Assembly: GCF_900102135.1 (NCBI RefSeq)
Contig: NZ_FMVJ01000015.1
Coordinates: forward strand, 1-64,000
Direction of reading: 5' to 3'
Length of the DNA: 64,000 nucleotides
Origin: Microvirga guangxiensis
Lineage (GTDB): Bacteria > Pseudomonadota > Alphaproteobacteria > Rhizobiales > Beijerinckiaceae
Positions 9,249 through 17,719 of the stretch are shown piece by piece. The notes beneath the pieces were generated by a model, which did no database searches, was not told the origin of the DNA, and saw only the letters and a program-made list of their open reading frames with translations. Within the stretch, counting starts at the first letter, position 1. Each line of letters opens with the position of its first letter. A program made the translations under genes and the position numbers.

Positions 9249-9744
9249 TCGATTTCCTTCGGCTGACAGGGATGAGAAGAATTGTGATGGCGGTGAAGGC
9301 CGCGAGCGACAGGTAGGGAAGCGGCAGCCCCAGGATAGTCATGTCCGCGCTGGAGCAGGACGGCCCCTGCCCGCATGGCTTGATCGCCTCGGAGATAATC
9401 CCGGCGTAGAGCATGGAGTGGAATGCCGCGACGAGCCAGCCGAGCGCGGCGACGGGCAAGGCGTAGCGCCAGATGCCGCTATCCTCGCGGAATGTCGCCA
9501 CCGCCAGGATCACCGCGAGCGGGAACATGAACACGCGCTGGTGCCAGCAGAGATGGCACGGCGCCTGCCCCATCACCTCCCCGATGAACAGGGCCCCGGC
9601 GGTTGAGGCGAGCGCGACGGTCCAGGCGGCGAACAGCCGCCCCCACGCATGATGGCCAGAGGCGGGCGCCCGATGCGATGGGTCCGGCGACGCCATCGCG
9701 GAGCCTGCCGGCCCGATGGCCTGACGTGACCCGCTCATGCTCAT
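9241..9744 (-). CDS. DsbB-family disulfide formation protein
   Basis: A 167-residue inner-membrane protein with about four hydrophobic helices. It has the two cysteine pairs expected of DsbB: CHLC in the first periplasmic segment (APCHLCWHQR) and a second pair in KPCGQGPSCSSADM. It re-oxidises DsbA and passes electrons to quinone. Its ATG overlaps the TGA of the SCO gene (ATGA), and its stop overlaps the DsbA start, so SCO-DsbB-DsbA are translationally coupled. The first 30 residues are variable and may be partly leader. Confidence 0.88.
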   Translation of the reverse strand: MSMSGSRQAIGPAGSAMASPDPSHRAPASGHHAWGRLFAAWTVALASTAGALFIGEVMGQAPCHLCWHQRVFMFPLAVILAVATFREDSGIWRYALPVAALGWLVAAFHSMLYAGIISEAIKPCGQGPSCSSADMTILGLPLPYLSLAAFTAITILLIPVSRRKSNV

Positions 9745-10367
9745 CCCCGGATCGCCCGTTTGAGTTTCGCGAGCGCCGACGGCGCCTCCTCGTGGTAATC
9801 GATCAGGGTGACGAGCTCGCCCTTGGCGTCGGTCACGATCAGCGACGAGGTGTGGTCGATGGTGTAGTTGCCGCCCTCGGTCGGGACCTTGCGATAGGAG
9901 ATGCGGAAGGCCTTGGCCGCGGCCGCCATCTCCTCCGGCGTGCCGGTGAGCGCGATGATGCGCGGATCGAAGCTTTCCAGGTACGTCTTCAGCAGTTCCG
10001 GGGTGTCCCGCTCCGGGTCGACGGTCACGAAGACGACGTTCAGCTTGTCGGCGTCGGGCCCGAGCTCCTTCAGGTGCTGGCTCATCTCGAACAGCGTCGT
10101 CGGGCAGACCTCCGGGCAGTGGGTGAAGCCGAAGAAGTACGCCGTGGGCTTGCCCTTGAAGGTATCCTGGGTGACACGTTCGCCGCGATGGTTCACGAGC
10201 GAGAACGGACCTCCGACGGCTGGCGTGCCCGTGCTCGTCACCGCCCCCGGCGGCTGCTGGCCGAGCCACTCCGTTCGGAACCAGCCGACCGCGATCCCGG
10301 TCCCGACGAAGATGGCGACGGCCACCAGCGCCCAAGCGGTCCAGCGAATGATCCTGAGAGCCAACAT
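9741..10367 (-). CDS. SCO1/SenC-family copper chaperone
   Basis: A 208-residue protein with an N-terminal membrane anchor (about residues 8-28) and a thioredoxin-like SCO domain. The copper ligands are present: CPEVC in FTHCPEVCPTTLF and the distal His in YTIDHTSSLIV. SCO proteins deliver copper to cytochrome oxidase CuA or act as thiol redox factors. The gene starts 10 bases after the PCuAC gene, and the two proteins are known partners in copper delivery. It overlaps dsbB. Confidence 0.92.
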   Translation of the reverse strand: MLALRIIRWTAWALVAVAIFVGTGIAVGWFRTEWLGQQPPGAVTSTGTPAVGGPFSLVNHRGERVTQDTFKGKPTAYFFGFTHCPEVCPTTLFEMSQHLKELGPDADKLNVVFVTVDPERDTPELLKTYLESFDPRIIALTGTPEEMAAAAKAFRISYRKVPTEGGNYTIDHTSSLIVTDAKGELVTLIDYHEEAPSALAKLKRAIRG

Positions 10368-10376
10368 CCCGGCACC

Positions 10377-10880
10377 TCAATGGTTCTGGTGGGCGTTGGC
10401 CGCGGCGGGGGCCGCCTGCGCCCCGATCCCGCCGACCCGGTATGCGATCTTGAGTGCGCCGGCCTTCTCGAACACGAGCATGCCGTCCACCGTCTCACCG
10501 GGCTTCAATCCCTGCCGCAGGTTGACGAACATGGCGTGCATGGCGCCCGGCTTCAGCTCAACCGTCTGGCCCGGGCCGATCTCCAGGCCTCCGGTGACAG
10601 GTTCCATGCGGGCGATGCCGTCGGTGACTGTGGAGCGGTGCACCTCGAAGCCTTCGGCGACAACGGTGGAGCCGCCGACCAGGCGGTCGGGCTCGGAACC
10701 CGTGTTCGTGATCCGCATGTAGCCACCGCCCACCTTGGCGCCGCCAGGCGTCGCCCGGGACCAGGGCGCCTCCACCACGATGGCGCCGGCACGGAAGGTA
10801 TCGGGGGCCTGGGCCATCGCGGACGGGGTGATCCCGACAGCCAGGGTGGATAGCAGGGCAGCGGCAAATCGCTTCGTCAT
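10377..10880 (-). CDS. PCu(A)C periplasmic copper chaperone
   Basis: A 167-residue protein with a signal peptide (MTKRFAAALLSTLAVG to SAMA). It has the PCuAC motif: His and Met in FEVHRSTVTDGIARMEPV and the H-x-M pair in GAMHAMFV. A His-containing tail (ANAHQNH) may add sites. The start at 10880 is chosen for the signal peptide; an upstream ATG at 10916 would add 12 charged residues. It binds Cu+ in the periplasm and passes it to SCO or oxidase. It heads the PCuAC-SCO-DsbB-DsbA block. Confidence 0.92.
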   Translation of the reverse strand: MTKRFAAALLSTLAVGITPSAMAQAPDTFRAGAIVVEAPWSRATPGGAKVGGGYMRITNTGSEPDRLVGGSTVVAEGFEVHRSTVTDGIARMEPVTGGLEIGPGQTVELKPGAMHAMFVNLRQGLKPGETVDGMLVFEKAGALKIAYRVGGIGAQAAPAAANAHQNH

Positions 10881-11059
10881 TCGGGTGTCTTTCGCCCCTT
10901 CGACAGGGGGCATCATCCCATTCGGGAACAGGTGTCGCAGCCGTCTCGGACCTGCGCGAAGGAGCCCCTGAAAGGGCGTGCCGAGAGGGACGGCTGCATC
11001 GGATCATCAGAGGTCGACGGCCATGACACGGATGGCTGGCCTCGGCGCCGGCGCGAGCC

Positions 11060-11440
11060 TCAGGCTTGCGGAGGCCGGAGGCGCGGAGCCTGGGCTAGGC
11101 TGTCCAGGGCGGCATCGTTCCGGGGCATCAGGGGGTGTGCCAAGCTGGACCAGCGCACCACCGCACCGGCGGCCGGGACGTCCTGGAGGATCTTGGCGTG
11201 GCACAGGGGCGCGAGCGGACAGCCCTTAGGGCAGTCGGGTACGAACGGCTGAGCGGGTCCGCAACACGGGACTTCCGCCACCGCCAGGTCATGGGCCGGG
11301 GACGCCGTCTCAATCGTGCTCGCCATCGCCGCGGGCACGTTCATGCCGCCGTCCACCGAAGGAACGGTGAACAGGGCAAGCACGAGCCCGAGGATCGCGA
11401 CGATCCCGAGCAGGCGTGTGATGGCGAGCCACGGCTTCAT
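11060..11440 (-). CDS. Small secreted Cys/His-rich protein (copy 4 of 4)
   Basis: A 126-residue protein with an N-terminal hydrophobic helix (about residues 8-28) and a dense cysteine cluster (PCCGPAQPFVPDCPKGCPL then CH). The tail is proline/basic (APRLRPPQA). It is the most cysteine-rich of the four similar proteins and lies about 180 bases upstream of the PCuAC operon on the same strand, so it could be its first gene. No characterised relative is recognised. Metal binding in the periplasm is inferred. Confidence 0.65.
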   Translation of the reverse strand: MKPWLAITRLLGIVAILGLVLALFTVPSVDGGMNVPAAMASTIETASPAHDLAVAEVPCCGPAQPFVPDCPKGCPLAPLCHAKILQDVPAAGAVVRWSSLAHPLMPRNDAALDSLAQAPRLRPPQA

Positions 11441-11644
11441 GGCGCGAGCCTCTCACACGCCCTCCGGATTGGGAAGCTCGGCCCCATCACGAGCCTGTGA
11501 ATGCCGGGGAGCAAAAGCGCCGCATTCCCGCCGGAAGCATGGAATCCTGCTCCATCCTCACGAGGATCCGGCATCGGACATGATTGGTGAACCATTCGTC
11601 CGCCATGATGCCAGGGCTGGGGATCGACACCTCCCGGAGGGGCC

Positions 11645-12190
11645 ATGCGATCAGCCTTATTCATCTCCATGCTTGCCCTTGCCTCCCCGGCAGGGGCCGA
11701 ACCGTTCGGTGCCCCACCCTCGCGGTACGCGGAAACGGTCAACCCCGCACTGCAAGGGATCGGGACAGATCTTCGCATCCGACAGGCCTCCTGCGTCGAC
11801 GGCACTCGCTGCCGCTTCGCCGCGCGCCTCGTCGACATCGAGGTCGTCGGCCCGGCGGATCGCCCCGGCACGGAGCGGATCCAGGTCACGGCCACGTTCC
11901 GCCAGGGCGATGACGCGGCGGCAACCAGGCTCCTGGACGACATTCTGACGGTAGTCGGGGCGACCATGGTCGCCTACGATCCAGGGATGGCGGCGGAGCG
12001 CCGCGGGGAGGCGCTGCTCGAGTTGGGCGAGGCCGCGCTCAGCGTGGGCGAGGCGCACCTCGACAGCACCGACGTCCACTATGCCCTGTCCTTCGACGAC
12101 GTCAGTGGGCGACTCGAGATCATTGCCGCGACATTGCGAGCAAGCCATGGCTGCGGAAAGGACGGAACGAAGCCGGGTGCGACCTGTTAA
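11645..12190 (+). CDS. Secreted protein of unknown function
   Basis: A 181-residue protein with a short signal peptide (MRSALFISMLALASPAGAEP) and a good ribosome-binding site (CGGAGGGGCC). The mature part has three Cys near the ends (SCVDGTRCRF and ASHGCG) plus a final Cys, and a helix-rich middle. I do not recognise a family. It sits between the copper block and the envelope genes, with 204 bases of divergent spacer to copy 4 of the Cys/His proteins. Confidence 0.65.
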   Translation: MRSALFISMLALASPAGAEPFGAPPSRYAETVNPALQGIGTDLRIRQASCVDGTRCRFAARLVDIEVVGPADRPGTERIQVTATFRQGDDAAATRLLDDILTVVGATMVAYDPGMAAERRGEALLELGEAALSVGEAHLDSTDVHYALSFDDVSGRLEIIAATLRASHGCGKDGTKPGATC

Positions 12191-12272
12191 CCGTTGTTTA
12201 ACTTTCGCCTTGAGATCGCCCGATCCGCCGTGTCAGGTTTGATGAACAAATCCTTAACGGCATGGCGGGGCA

Positions 12273-12938
12273 ATGCGGCAACCTCTCTTCGGGCTTCTGA
12301 ACGTTCGTCCTTTTTCCGGAACCCTCATCCGTTTCGCCGCCGCCCTCGTCCTTTCCGGCACTGCCACCGCAGCACAGGCGCAGACCCAGACTGGAAGCAT
12401 CCTGCCGGGCGTCTCGCAACCCGTTGCCAGGGTCGGCACCGCCAAGCCGATCGTGGGCTGGATCCGCTTCTGCGAACGGAACCCGGCCGAGTGCACGGTC
12501 GATCCTTCCGAACCCTCCACCATCGATCTCACGGCGAAGGACTGGAAGACCCTCAACCGGATCAACCAGCATGTGAACGCCAGAATCAGGGCGAAGACCG
12601 ACAAGGATCACTGGGGCGTCGAGGACATCTGGGATTTCGCCGAGGACGGCTACGGCGACTGCGAGGACTACCAGCTCCTCAAGCGCAAGCGTCTGGTCGA
12701 GGCTGGCTTCCCACGCCGAGCGCTGCGGATGACCGTGGTGATCGACGAGGAAGGCGCCGGACACGCGGTCATGATGGTGCGCACCAATCGCGGAGACTTC
12801 ATCCTCGACAACAAGCGCAACGCGATCCTGCCCTGGCACAAGACGGGCTACGTCTACATCAAGCGCGAGGGCGACGAGGGCATGGCCTGGGCCTCGCTCG
12901 GCGGCCGGACGTCGCCGACCATGACGGCCAACCAGTAG
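12273..12938 (+). CDS. BTLCP transglutaminase-like cysteine proteinase
   Basis: A 221-residue exported protein with a signal segment (about residues 17-38). It carries the bacterial transglutaminase-like fold triad: Cys in YGDCEDYQLLKR, His in GAGHAVMMVRT and Asp in FILDNKRN. These proteins are common in Rhizobiales and in other bacteria cleave surface adhesins (LapG-like). No LapD or adhesin gene is seen here, so the substrate is unknown. It lies 10 bases from the convergent VOC gene. Confidence 0.85.
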   Translation: MRQPLFGLLNVRPFSGTLIRFAAALVLSGTATAAQAQTQTGSILPGVSQPVARVGTAKPIVGWIRFCERNPAECTVDPSEPSTIDLTAKDWKTLNRINQHVNARIRAKTDKDHWGVEDIWDFAEDGYGDCEDYQLLKRKRLVEAGFPRRALRMTVVIDEEGAGHAVMMVRTNRGDFILDNKRNAILPWHKTGYVYIKREGDEGMAWASLGGRTSPTMTANQ

Positions 12939-12947
12939 GCTGGGGCA

Positions 12948-13421
12948 TCAGCCGCGCAGCGCCGCCTCGATCGCGGCGACGTCGATCTTCCTCATTTCCA
13001 TCATCGCCTGGAATGCCCGTTTGGCTTCCGCGCCGCCGGCCGCCAGTGCCTCCGTCAGCACGCGCGGCGTGATCTGCCACGACACGCCCCACCGGTCCTT
13101 GCACCAGCCGCACGCGCTCTCCTGGCCGCCATTGCCGACGATGGCATTCCAGTAGCGGTCAGTCTCCTCCTGATTCTCGGTGGAGATCTGGAACGAGAAG
13201 GCTTCGGTGTGCTTGAACGCGGGGCCGCCGTTGAGGCCGAGACAGGCAACGCCCGCAACGGTGAACTCGACCGTGAGCACGTCGCCTTTCTTGCCGGACG
13301 GAAAGTCGCTGGGGGCGCGATGCACCGCATGCACCGCGCTGTCGGGAAAGGTCCCGGAATAGAAGCGGGCGGCGGCCTCGGCGTCCTTGTCGTACCAGAG
13401 GCAGATCGTGTTCTTCGCCAT
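12948..13421 (-). CDS. VOC-family (PhnB / 3-demethylubiquinone methyltransferase-like) protein
   Basis: A 157-residue protein from the ATG at 13421, which has GGAAGA upstream; an ATG 27 bases earlier is less likely. The fold markers of PF06983 are present: ICLWYDKDAEAAARFY at the start, VEFTVAGVACLGLNGGP in the middle, and DRWGVSWQITPRVL near the end. The family binds small molecules or metals in a beta-alpha-beta barrel, and its biochemical role is generally unknown despite the name. It seems unrelated to metal resistance. Confidence 0.85.
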   Translation of the reverse strand: MAKNTICLWYDKDAEAAARFYSGTFPDSAVHAVHRAPSDFPSGKKGDVLTVEFTVAGVACLGLNGGPAFKHTEAFSFQISTENQEETDRYWNAIVGNGGQESACGWCKDRWGVSWQITPRVLTEALAAGGAEAKRAFQAMMEMRKIDVAAIEAALRG

Positions 13422-13561
13422 GGCGTCTTCCGTTTGCGTTGAAGCCAATATTCCGGCCTTGCCCGGACGTCAGGCGCACCGGGACGATCGTGTTCCAAGC
13501 CTGACATGTCCCTGCACATCGAACGGGATCGGCGGGACTTTTCCGTCGCCGCCCGCAGTTC

Positions 13562-14707
13562 CTACCCGCCGAACAGCCCCCGGAAGCGCTCGAGCACCGA
13601 GCGTCCGTCACCCCGGTCCGCTGGTTGCGCCGGCACAGGAGCTGTTGTTGCCGTCGGAGCGGCCCGCCGGATGGATTCACCGGCGGCGACCTGGCCATTT
13701 CGCGGTCCTTGCGAGGTATAGGCGAGCGTCGATGATGCTCCCTGCCGTGGCTTGCCATTCGCGCCCAGAACGATTTCCTGCGGCCCTGCGGCCAGGGCCT
13801 CCGGCCTGCTGACGTCACCGAGACGGTTGCGGGCGCTGGCATCGACGGCGAGCGAGCCATCCTCCCCCGCCCGCGCCTGTCGGAAACTCTGGTGCTGCCC
13901 GCCGTCGCCGTACACGAGCCTGATCGGCTGCACGCCATTGGCCGCCAAGTTCGTCACCTGCCGGTCGTCGCTTTGCCGCTTCTGCGCGACCGCCGCCATG
14001 ACCGAGGCGTCGCCACTGAACGCATACTGCCCGCTGGCGACGGATATCTGCGGCTCCTGCTTCGCGAGCTCGAAGTAGTCCGAGCCCTCCTTGAGGTTTC
14101 GCCAGAAGGCGATGTTCGGGTCGAGGCGGTGCCTGGCCAGGTTCTCCGCCGTCATCCGGAACGGATAGGACTGGAACTGGAAGCTGCGCTGGCCGCTGGC
14201 GAAGGACTCGCGGGCGAGCGCGTAGACCTCAGAGATGGCCTCGTCGGTCATGGCGAAGCAGCCGCTCGACGAGCACGAGCCATGCACCATCAGGTGCGCC
14301 CCGGTCCGGCCGTGGGCGCGGTCGTACGCATTCGGATACCCGAGATCGAACGAGAGGTGGAAGCTGGAGTTCGGGTTCATCTGAGCCGGGGTGACCGTGT
14401 AGAAGCCCTCTGGCGCCTGGCGGTCGCCCTCCCGGGTCTTCGGCCCGAGCTGGCCCGACCAACGGCACATCGGGTAGGTCTTGAGCAGCGCGTACCGGCC
14501 GTCGGAGCGGCGCTTCCAGACTTCGATCTCGGATTCCTTCTTGTAGGCCCGCATGAGGATCGGGTCGTTCTGCGACATCCCCTTGCTGGCCATCAGCGCC
14601 ATGGTGGCAGGCGGGATCGGCGCCAGGTGGCGCGTGGATCGGTTCTCACCCTGGCAGGCGGCGAGCGCGAGCACGAGACCCGCAGCCAATGCGATACGCT
14701 TGATCAT
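13562..14707 (-). CDS. L,D-transpeptidase-family lipoprotein
   Basis: A 381-residue protein with a lipoprotein signal (GLVLALAACQG, lipobox L-A-A-C). The YkuD-type catalytic segment reads HGSCSSSGCFAMTD (His, Ser and Cys). The early part (SEIEVWKRR... YPMCRWSGQLGPK) matches YafK-type murein transpeptidases. About 170 C-terminal residues after the domain are low-complexity and Gln/Ala/Pro-rich. It would cross-link or edit peptidoglycan, or attach outer-membrane proteins. The start at 14707 is set by the lipoprotein signal; the ribosome-binding site is weak. Confidence 0.85.
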   Translation of the reverse strand: MIKRIALAAGLVLALAACQGENRSTRHLAPIPPATMALMASKGMSQNDPILMRAYKKESEIEVWKRRSDGRYALLKTYPMCRWSGQLGPKTREGDRQAPEGFYTVTPAQMNPNSSFHLSFDLGYPNAYDRAHGRTGAHLMVHGSCSSSGCFAMTDEAISEVYALARESFASGQRSFQFQSYPFRMTAENLARHRLDPNIAFWRNLKEGSDYFELAKQEPQISVASGQYAFSGDASVMAAVAQKRQSDDRQVTNLAANGVQPIRLVYGDGGQHQSFRQARAGEDGSLAVDASARNRLGDVSRPEALAAGPQEIVLGANGKPRQGASSTLAYTSQGPRNGQVAAGESIRRAAPTATTAPVPAQPADRGDGRSVLERFRGLFGG

Positions 14708-14860
14708 GGGGACCCCGCATTCTTGATCCGCCCGAGCGTTGGCGCCGGGCGGTTCCCCGTTTCCTTGATGGTCGATCTCGTGTCCGCCTCGTCGCGGGCA
14801 TCGCCGACCCGAAACCGATCCTGCCTTCAAGTCGGGCAGGATTGAGGCACTCGGCTCCCG

Positions 14861-15514
14861 TTACCCATGATTCACAGGGCCATCCCGGCTGGCGCGCGCC
14901 GCGACCCGGAGTCCGGGAAGCCCGATCCACCGCGGGGCAGCGGCGCGGTAGCGCTCGTAGGCGGGACCGTGCATCCGACCCAGGTGCTCCTCCTCCATGC
15001 GGATCTGGATCGAGAACCCGACCCAGGCTGCCGCGAGCACGATGCCGGTCACCACGGTCGGCGCGACGAGGAACGCGCCGAGCACGACGGCCATCATGCC
15101 GAGGAAGGTCGGGTTGCGCGACCAGGCGAACAGGCCCGTCGTCACGAGTCCGGTCAGCTCCCGGTCGAGGCCGATGCGCCAGGAGGTGCCCATCCCCGCC
15201 TGGGCGGCGAGGATGACCCCGCCGCCGAGGGTCAGGATCCCCTGACCGAGCCAGGCCATGCCCGGATGAACGAGCGCGGGGACTGGGCCGGCTTCCGCAT
15301 CGATCCCGGGTGAGATCGCCCGTGCAACCAGGAAGACGAACAGGATGCGACCGCTGACGCGGTACACCCGCCCCACGAAATCGTGGGCGGTGTCGCCCGT
15401 GCCGAATCTGTTGGGCGAGTGCCCGATGCGTCGCGCCACCCGCCGAGTCAGCGTCGCGAAGGCGGTGCCGACGACGACGAGGACCACGACCGGAAGCCAA
15501 GGTGACGGCATCAT
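14861..15514 (-). CDS. ICMT-like membrane methyltransferase
   Basis: A 217-residue membrane protein with about five hydrophobic helices. The C-terminal segment (RNPTFLGMMAVVLG, IRMEEEHLGRMHGPAYERY) is typical of isoprenylcysteine carboxyl methyltransferase / PEMT-like enzymes that bind SAM within the membrane. Its ATG overlaps the stop of the zinc ATPase (ATGA), so the two are co-translated. Similar genes often sit in czc or zinc loci of alphaproteobacteria, but their substrate is unknown. Methylation of a lipid or small thiol is possible; this is inference. Confidence 0.85.
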   Translation of the reverse strand: MMPSPWLPVVVLVVVGTAFATLTRRVARRIGHSPNRFGTGDTAHDFVGRVYRVSGRILFVFLVARAISPGIDAEAGPVPALVHPGMAWLGQGILTLGGGVILAAQAGMGTSWRIGLDRELTGLVTTGLFAWSRNPTFLGMMAVVLGAFLVAPTVVTGIVLAAAWVGFSIQIRMEEEHLGRMHGPAYERYRAAAPRWIGLPGLRVAARASRDGPVNHG

Positions 15515-17652
15515 GTCCGGCTTCCCGCTCCGAGCAACCGCATGGCGTTGGCGGTGACCAGCACCGTTGCGCCGGTGTCGGCAAGGATCGCGGGCCAGAG
15601 TCCGGTGATGCCGAGGATAGTGGTGACCAGGAACACCGCCTTGAGCCCGAGCGCCACCGTGATGTTCTGGCGGATGTTGGCCATTGTGTCCCGCGACAGC
15701 CGCACCATGCGGGCGAGGTCGAGCACCCGCCCGTGCAACACGGCGCCGTCCGCCGTCTCCAGCGCCACGTCGGTGCCGCCGCCCATGGCGATGCCGACAT
15801 CGGCCGCCGCCAGCGCCGGGGCGTCGTTGATGCCGTCGCCGACCTTGGCCACCACCTGCCCCTGGGCCTTGAGTTCGTTGACGATCCGCAGCTTGTCCTG
15901 CGGCAGCAGGTCGGCCCGGGGTTCCACGCCGAGCGTGCGGGCGATGGCCGCCGCCGTCCGGGCATTGTCGCCGGTGAGCATGACGGGCGTGATCCCGCGG
16001 GCCTTGAGCGCCTTCAGACCCTCCAGCGCATCCTCGCGCGGCTCGTCCCGAACGGCGACCAAGCCTACGGGCGCGTCGTTCACGAGAAGGACCGAGACCG
16101 TCTTGCCCTCCTCCTGCAATGCGGCGATCCGCGCCTCGGCCTCGGCCGGGAGCGGCGCGATGGCCGCTGCGGCCTTTGGCGATCCGAGCCACAGCCCGCG
16201 GCGGCGGAAGCGTCCCTTCACGCCCTTGCCGCCAAGCGCCATCACGCCGACGGCGGGCGTGACCTCAAGACCCTCCGCCTGAGCACGGGCCACGATGGCG
16301 TTGGCGATCGGGTGGGACGAGGTGGCGTCGAGCGCCGCCGCGTCCTCGAGGACCTCGCGTTCGCTTGCTCCTCCAAAGGCCACGATGTCGGTCACCTTGG
16401 GCCGCCCCTCGGTGAGGGTTCCGGTCTTGTCGAGGGCGACGGCCGTGACCTTGCCGAGGGTTTCCAGGACCACCCCACCCTTGATCAGCAGGCCGCGCCT
16501 GGCGCCCGCCGCCAACCCCGCCGCGATGGCGGCCGGGGTGGAGATGACGAGGGCGCACGGGCAGCCGATCAGGAGCACCGCCAGCCCCTTGTAGATCCAC
16601 TCGCCCCACGGTTCGCCCGCCACCAGCGGTGGCAAGATCGCCACGAGGGCGCCAACGACGAGGACGGCCGGGGTGTAGTAGCGCGAGAAGCGGTCGATGA
16701 AGCGCTCGGTCGGGGCCTTGGCCTCCTGCGCCTCCTCGACCAGGCGCACCACGCGGGCGATGGTGTTGTCCTCGGCCTCGGCCGTGACCCGCACCCGCAG
16801 GGTGCCGTCGATGTTGATGGTTCCGGCGAAGACGGTCTCGCCCTCGCCCTTGCGCTTCGGGGTGCTCTCACCCGTCACCGGGGCCTCGTCGATAGCGCTC
16901 TCGCCGGACACGACCACGCCGTCTGCGGGAACCCGGTCGCCGGGCCGGACGGCGATCACGTCCCCGACCGCAAGGCTCTCCGCCGCGACCTCTTCCAGGC
17001 TGCCGCCGCGCTCGATGAAGGCGGTCTTCGGCACCAGGTTCGACAGGGAGCGGATGCTGGCACGGGCGCGGCCAGCGGCGACGCCCTCCAGCAGTTCGCC
17101 CACGAGGAAGAGCAACACCACGATGGCGGCCTCCTCCGTCTCTCCGATGATCACCGCGCCAATCGCGGCGATGCTCATCAGGGTCTCGATGGTGAAGGGT
17201 GCCCCGGCCACGGCCGCCGAGATGGCGCGGCGGGCGACTGGCACGAGGCCGATCAGCATGGCGGCGGTGTAGAGCCACGCCTCGTAGCCCGGCAGGGCCA
17301 TGGCCAGCCCCCAGGCGGCGGCGAGGGCAAGTCCGCAGAAGAGCGTGAGCCGCCCCTTGGCCGACCGCCACCAGGGACCGTCCTCGGCCCCGTGGTCGTG
17401 GTGATGCCGCGCGCCCTCCTCCACGGGAGTGATGCCGTAGCCGAGGTCACGGACCACCTTCTCGACCTGCTCGCCCGTGCCAGCTTCAGCCACGCGCAGG
17501 CGCAGGGTCTCGGTGGCGGTGGTGATGTTGATGTCCGAGACGCCTGGCACGCGGATGAGCGCAGTCTCGATCTTGCGGGCGCAGGAGGCGCAGTCCATGC
17601 CCTGGACGCGATACCTGATCTTCTGGGGAGCGACGCTTGCCGTCATCATCAA
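15511..17652 (-). CDS. zntA: Zn2+/Cd2+/Pb2+-exporting P-type ATPase
   Basis: A 713-residue PIB-2 ATPase. It has an N-terminal HMA domain with GMDCASCARK (residues 18-27) and a His-rich linker (RHHHDHG). The CPC motif (IGCPCALVIS), DKTGTLTEG and [12 protein letters not shown] are all present. The last helices carry the conserved Lys (ALGLKAVFL) and Asp (LADTGATVLV), the mark of zinc/cadmium/lead pumps as opposed to copper pumps. Three ATGs lie in tandem at the start. It is divergent from a MerR regulator through a classic MerR promoter and is coupled to the ICMT-like gene. Confidence 0.95.
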   Translation of the reverse strand: MMMTASVAPQKIRYRVQGMDCASCARKIETALIRVPGVSDINITTATETLRLRVAEAGTGEQVEKVVRDLGYGITPVEEGARHHHDHGAEDGPWWRSAKGRLTLFCGLALAAAWGLAMALPGYEAWLYTAAMLIGLVPVARRAISAAVAGAPFTIETLMSIAAIGAVIIGETEEAAIVVLLFLVGELLEGVAAGRARASIRSLSNLVPKTAFIERGGSLEEVAAESLAVGDVIAVRPGDRVPADGVVVSGESAIDEAPVTGESTPKRKGEGETVFAGTINIDGTLRVRVTAEAEDNTIARVVRLVEEAQEAKAPTERFIDRFSRYYTPAVLVVGALVAILPPLVAGEPWGEWIYKGLAVLLIGCPCALVISTPAAIAAGLAAGARRGLLIKGGVVLETLGKVTAVALDKTGTLTEGRPKVTDIVAFGGASEREVLEDAAALDATSSHPIANAIVARAQAEGLEVTPAVGVMALGGKGVKGRFRRRGLWLGSPKAAAAIAPLPAEAEARIAALQEEGKTVSVLLVNDAPVGLVAVRDEPREDALEGLKALKARGITPVMLTGDNARTAAAIARTLGVEPRADLLPQDKLRIVNELKAQGQVVAKVGDGINDAPALAAADVGIAMGGGTDVALETADGAVLHGRVLDLARMVRLSRDTMANIRQNITVALGLKAVFLVTTILGITGLWPAILADTGATVLVTANAMRLLGAGSRT

Positions 17653-17676
17653 GTCCTTGCATTTCGAGTCGGGGCG

Positions 17677-17707
17677 ACCCTACATCCTCTAGCGGCTAGA
17701 GGTTCAA
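17677..17707 (-). promoter_or_regulatory. MerR-type zntA promoter with palindromic operator
   Basis: On the minus strand TTGAAC (17707-17702) and TAGGGT (17682-17677) are separated by exactly 19 bases, the over-long spacer typical of MerR-controlled promoters. The spacer is filled by the perfect palindrome CCTCTAGCGGCTAGAGG at 17686-17702. It reads towards zntA, and the merR-type gene starts 13 bases beyond it on the other side. Confidence 0.9.
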
Positions 17708-17719
17708 GAGGTTTTTTCC

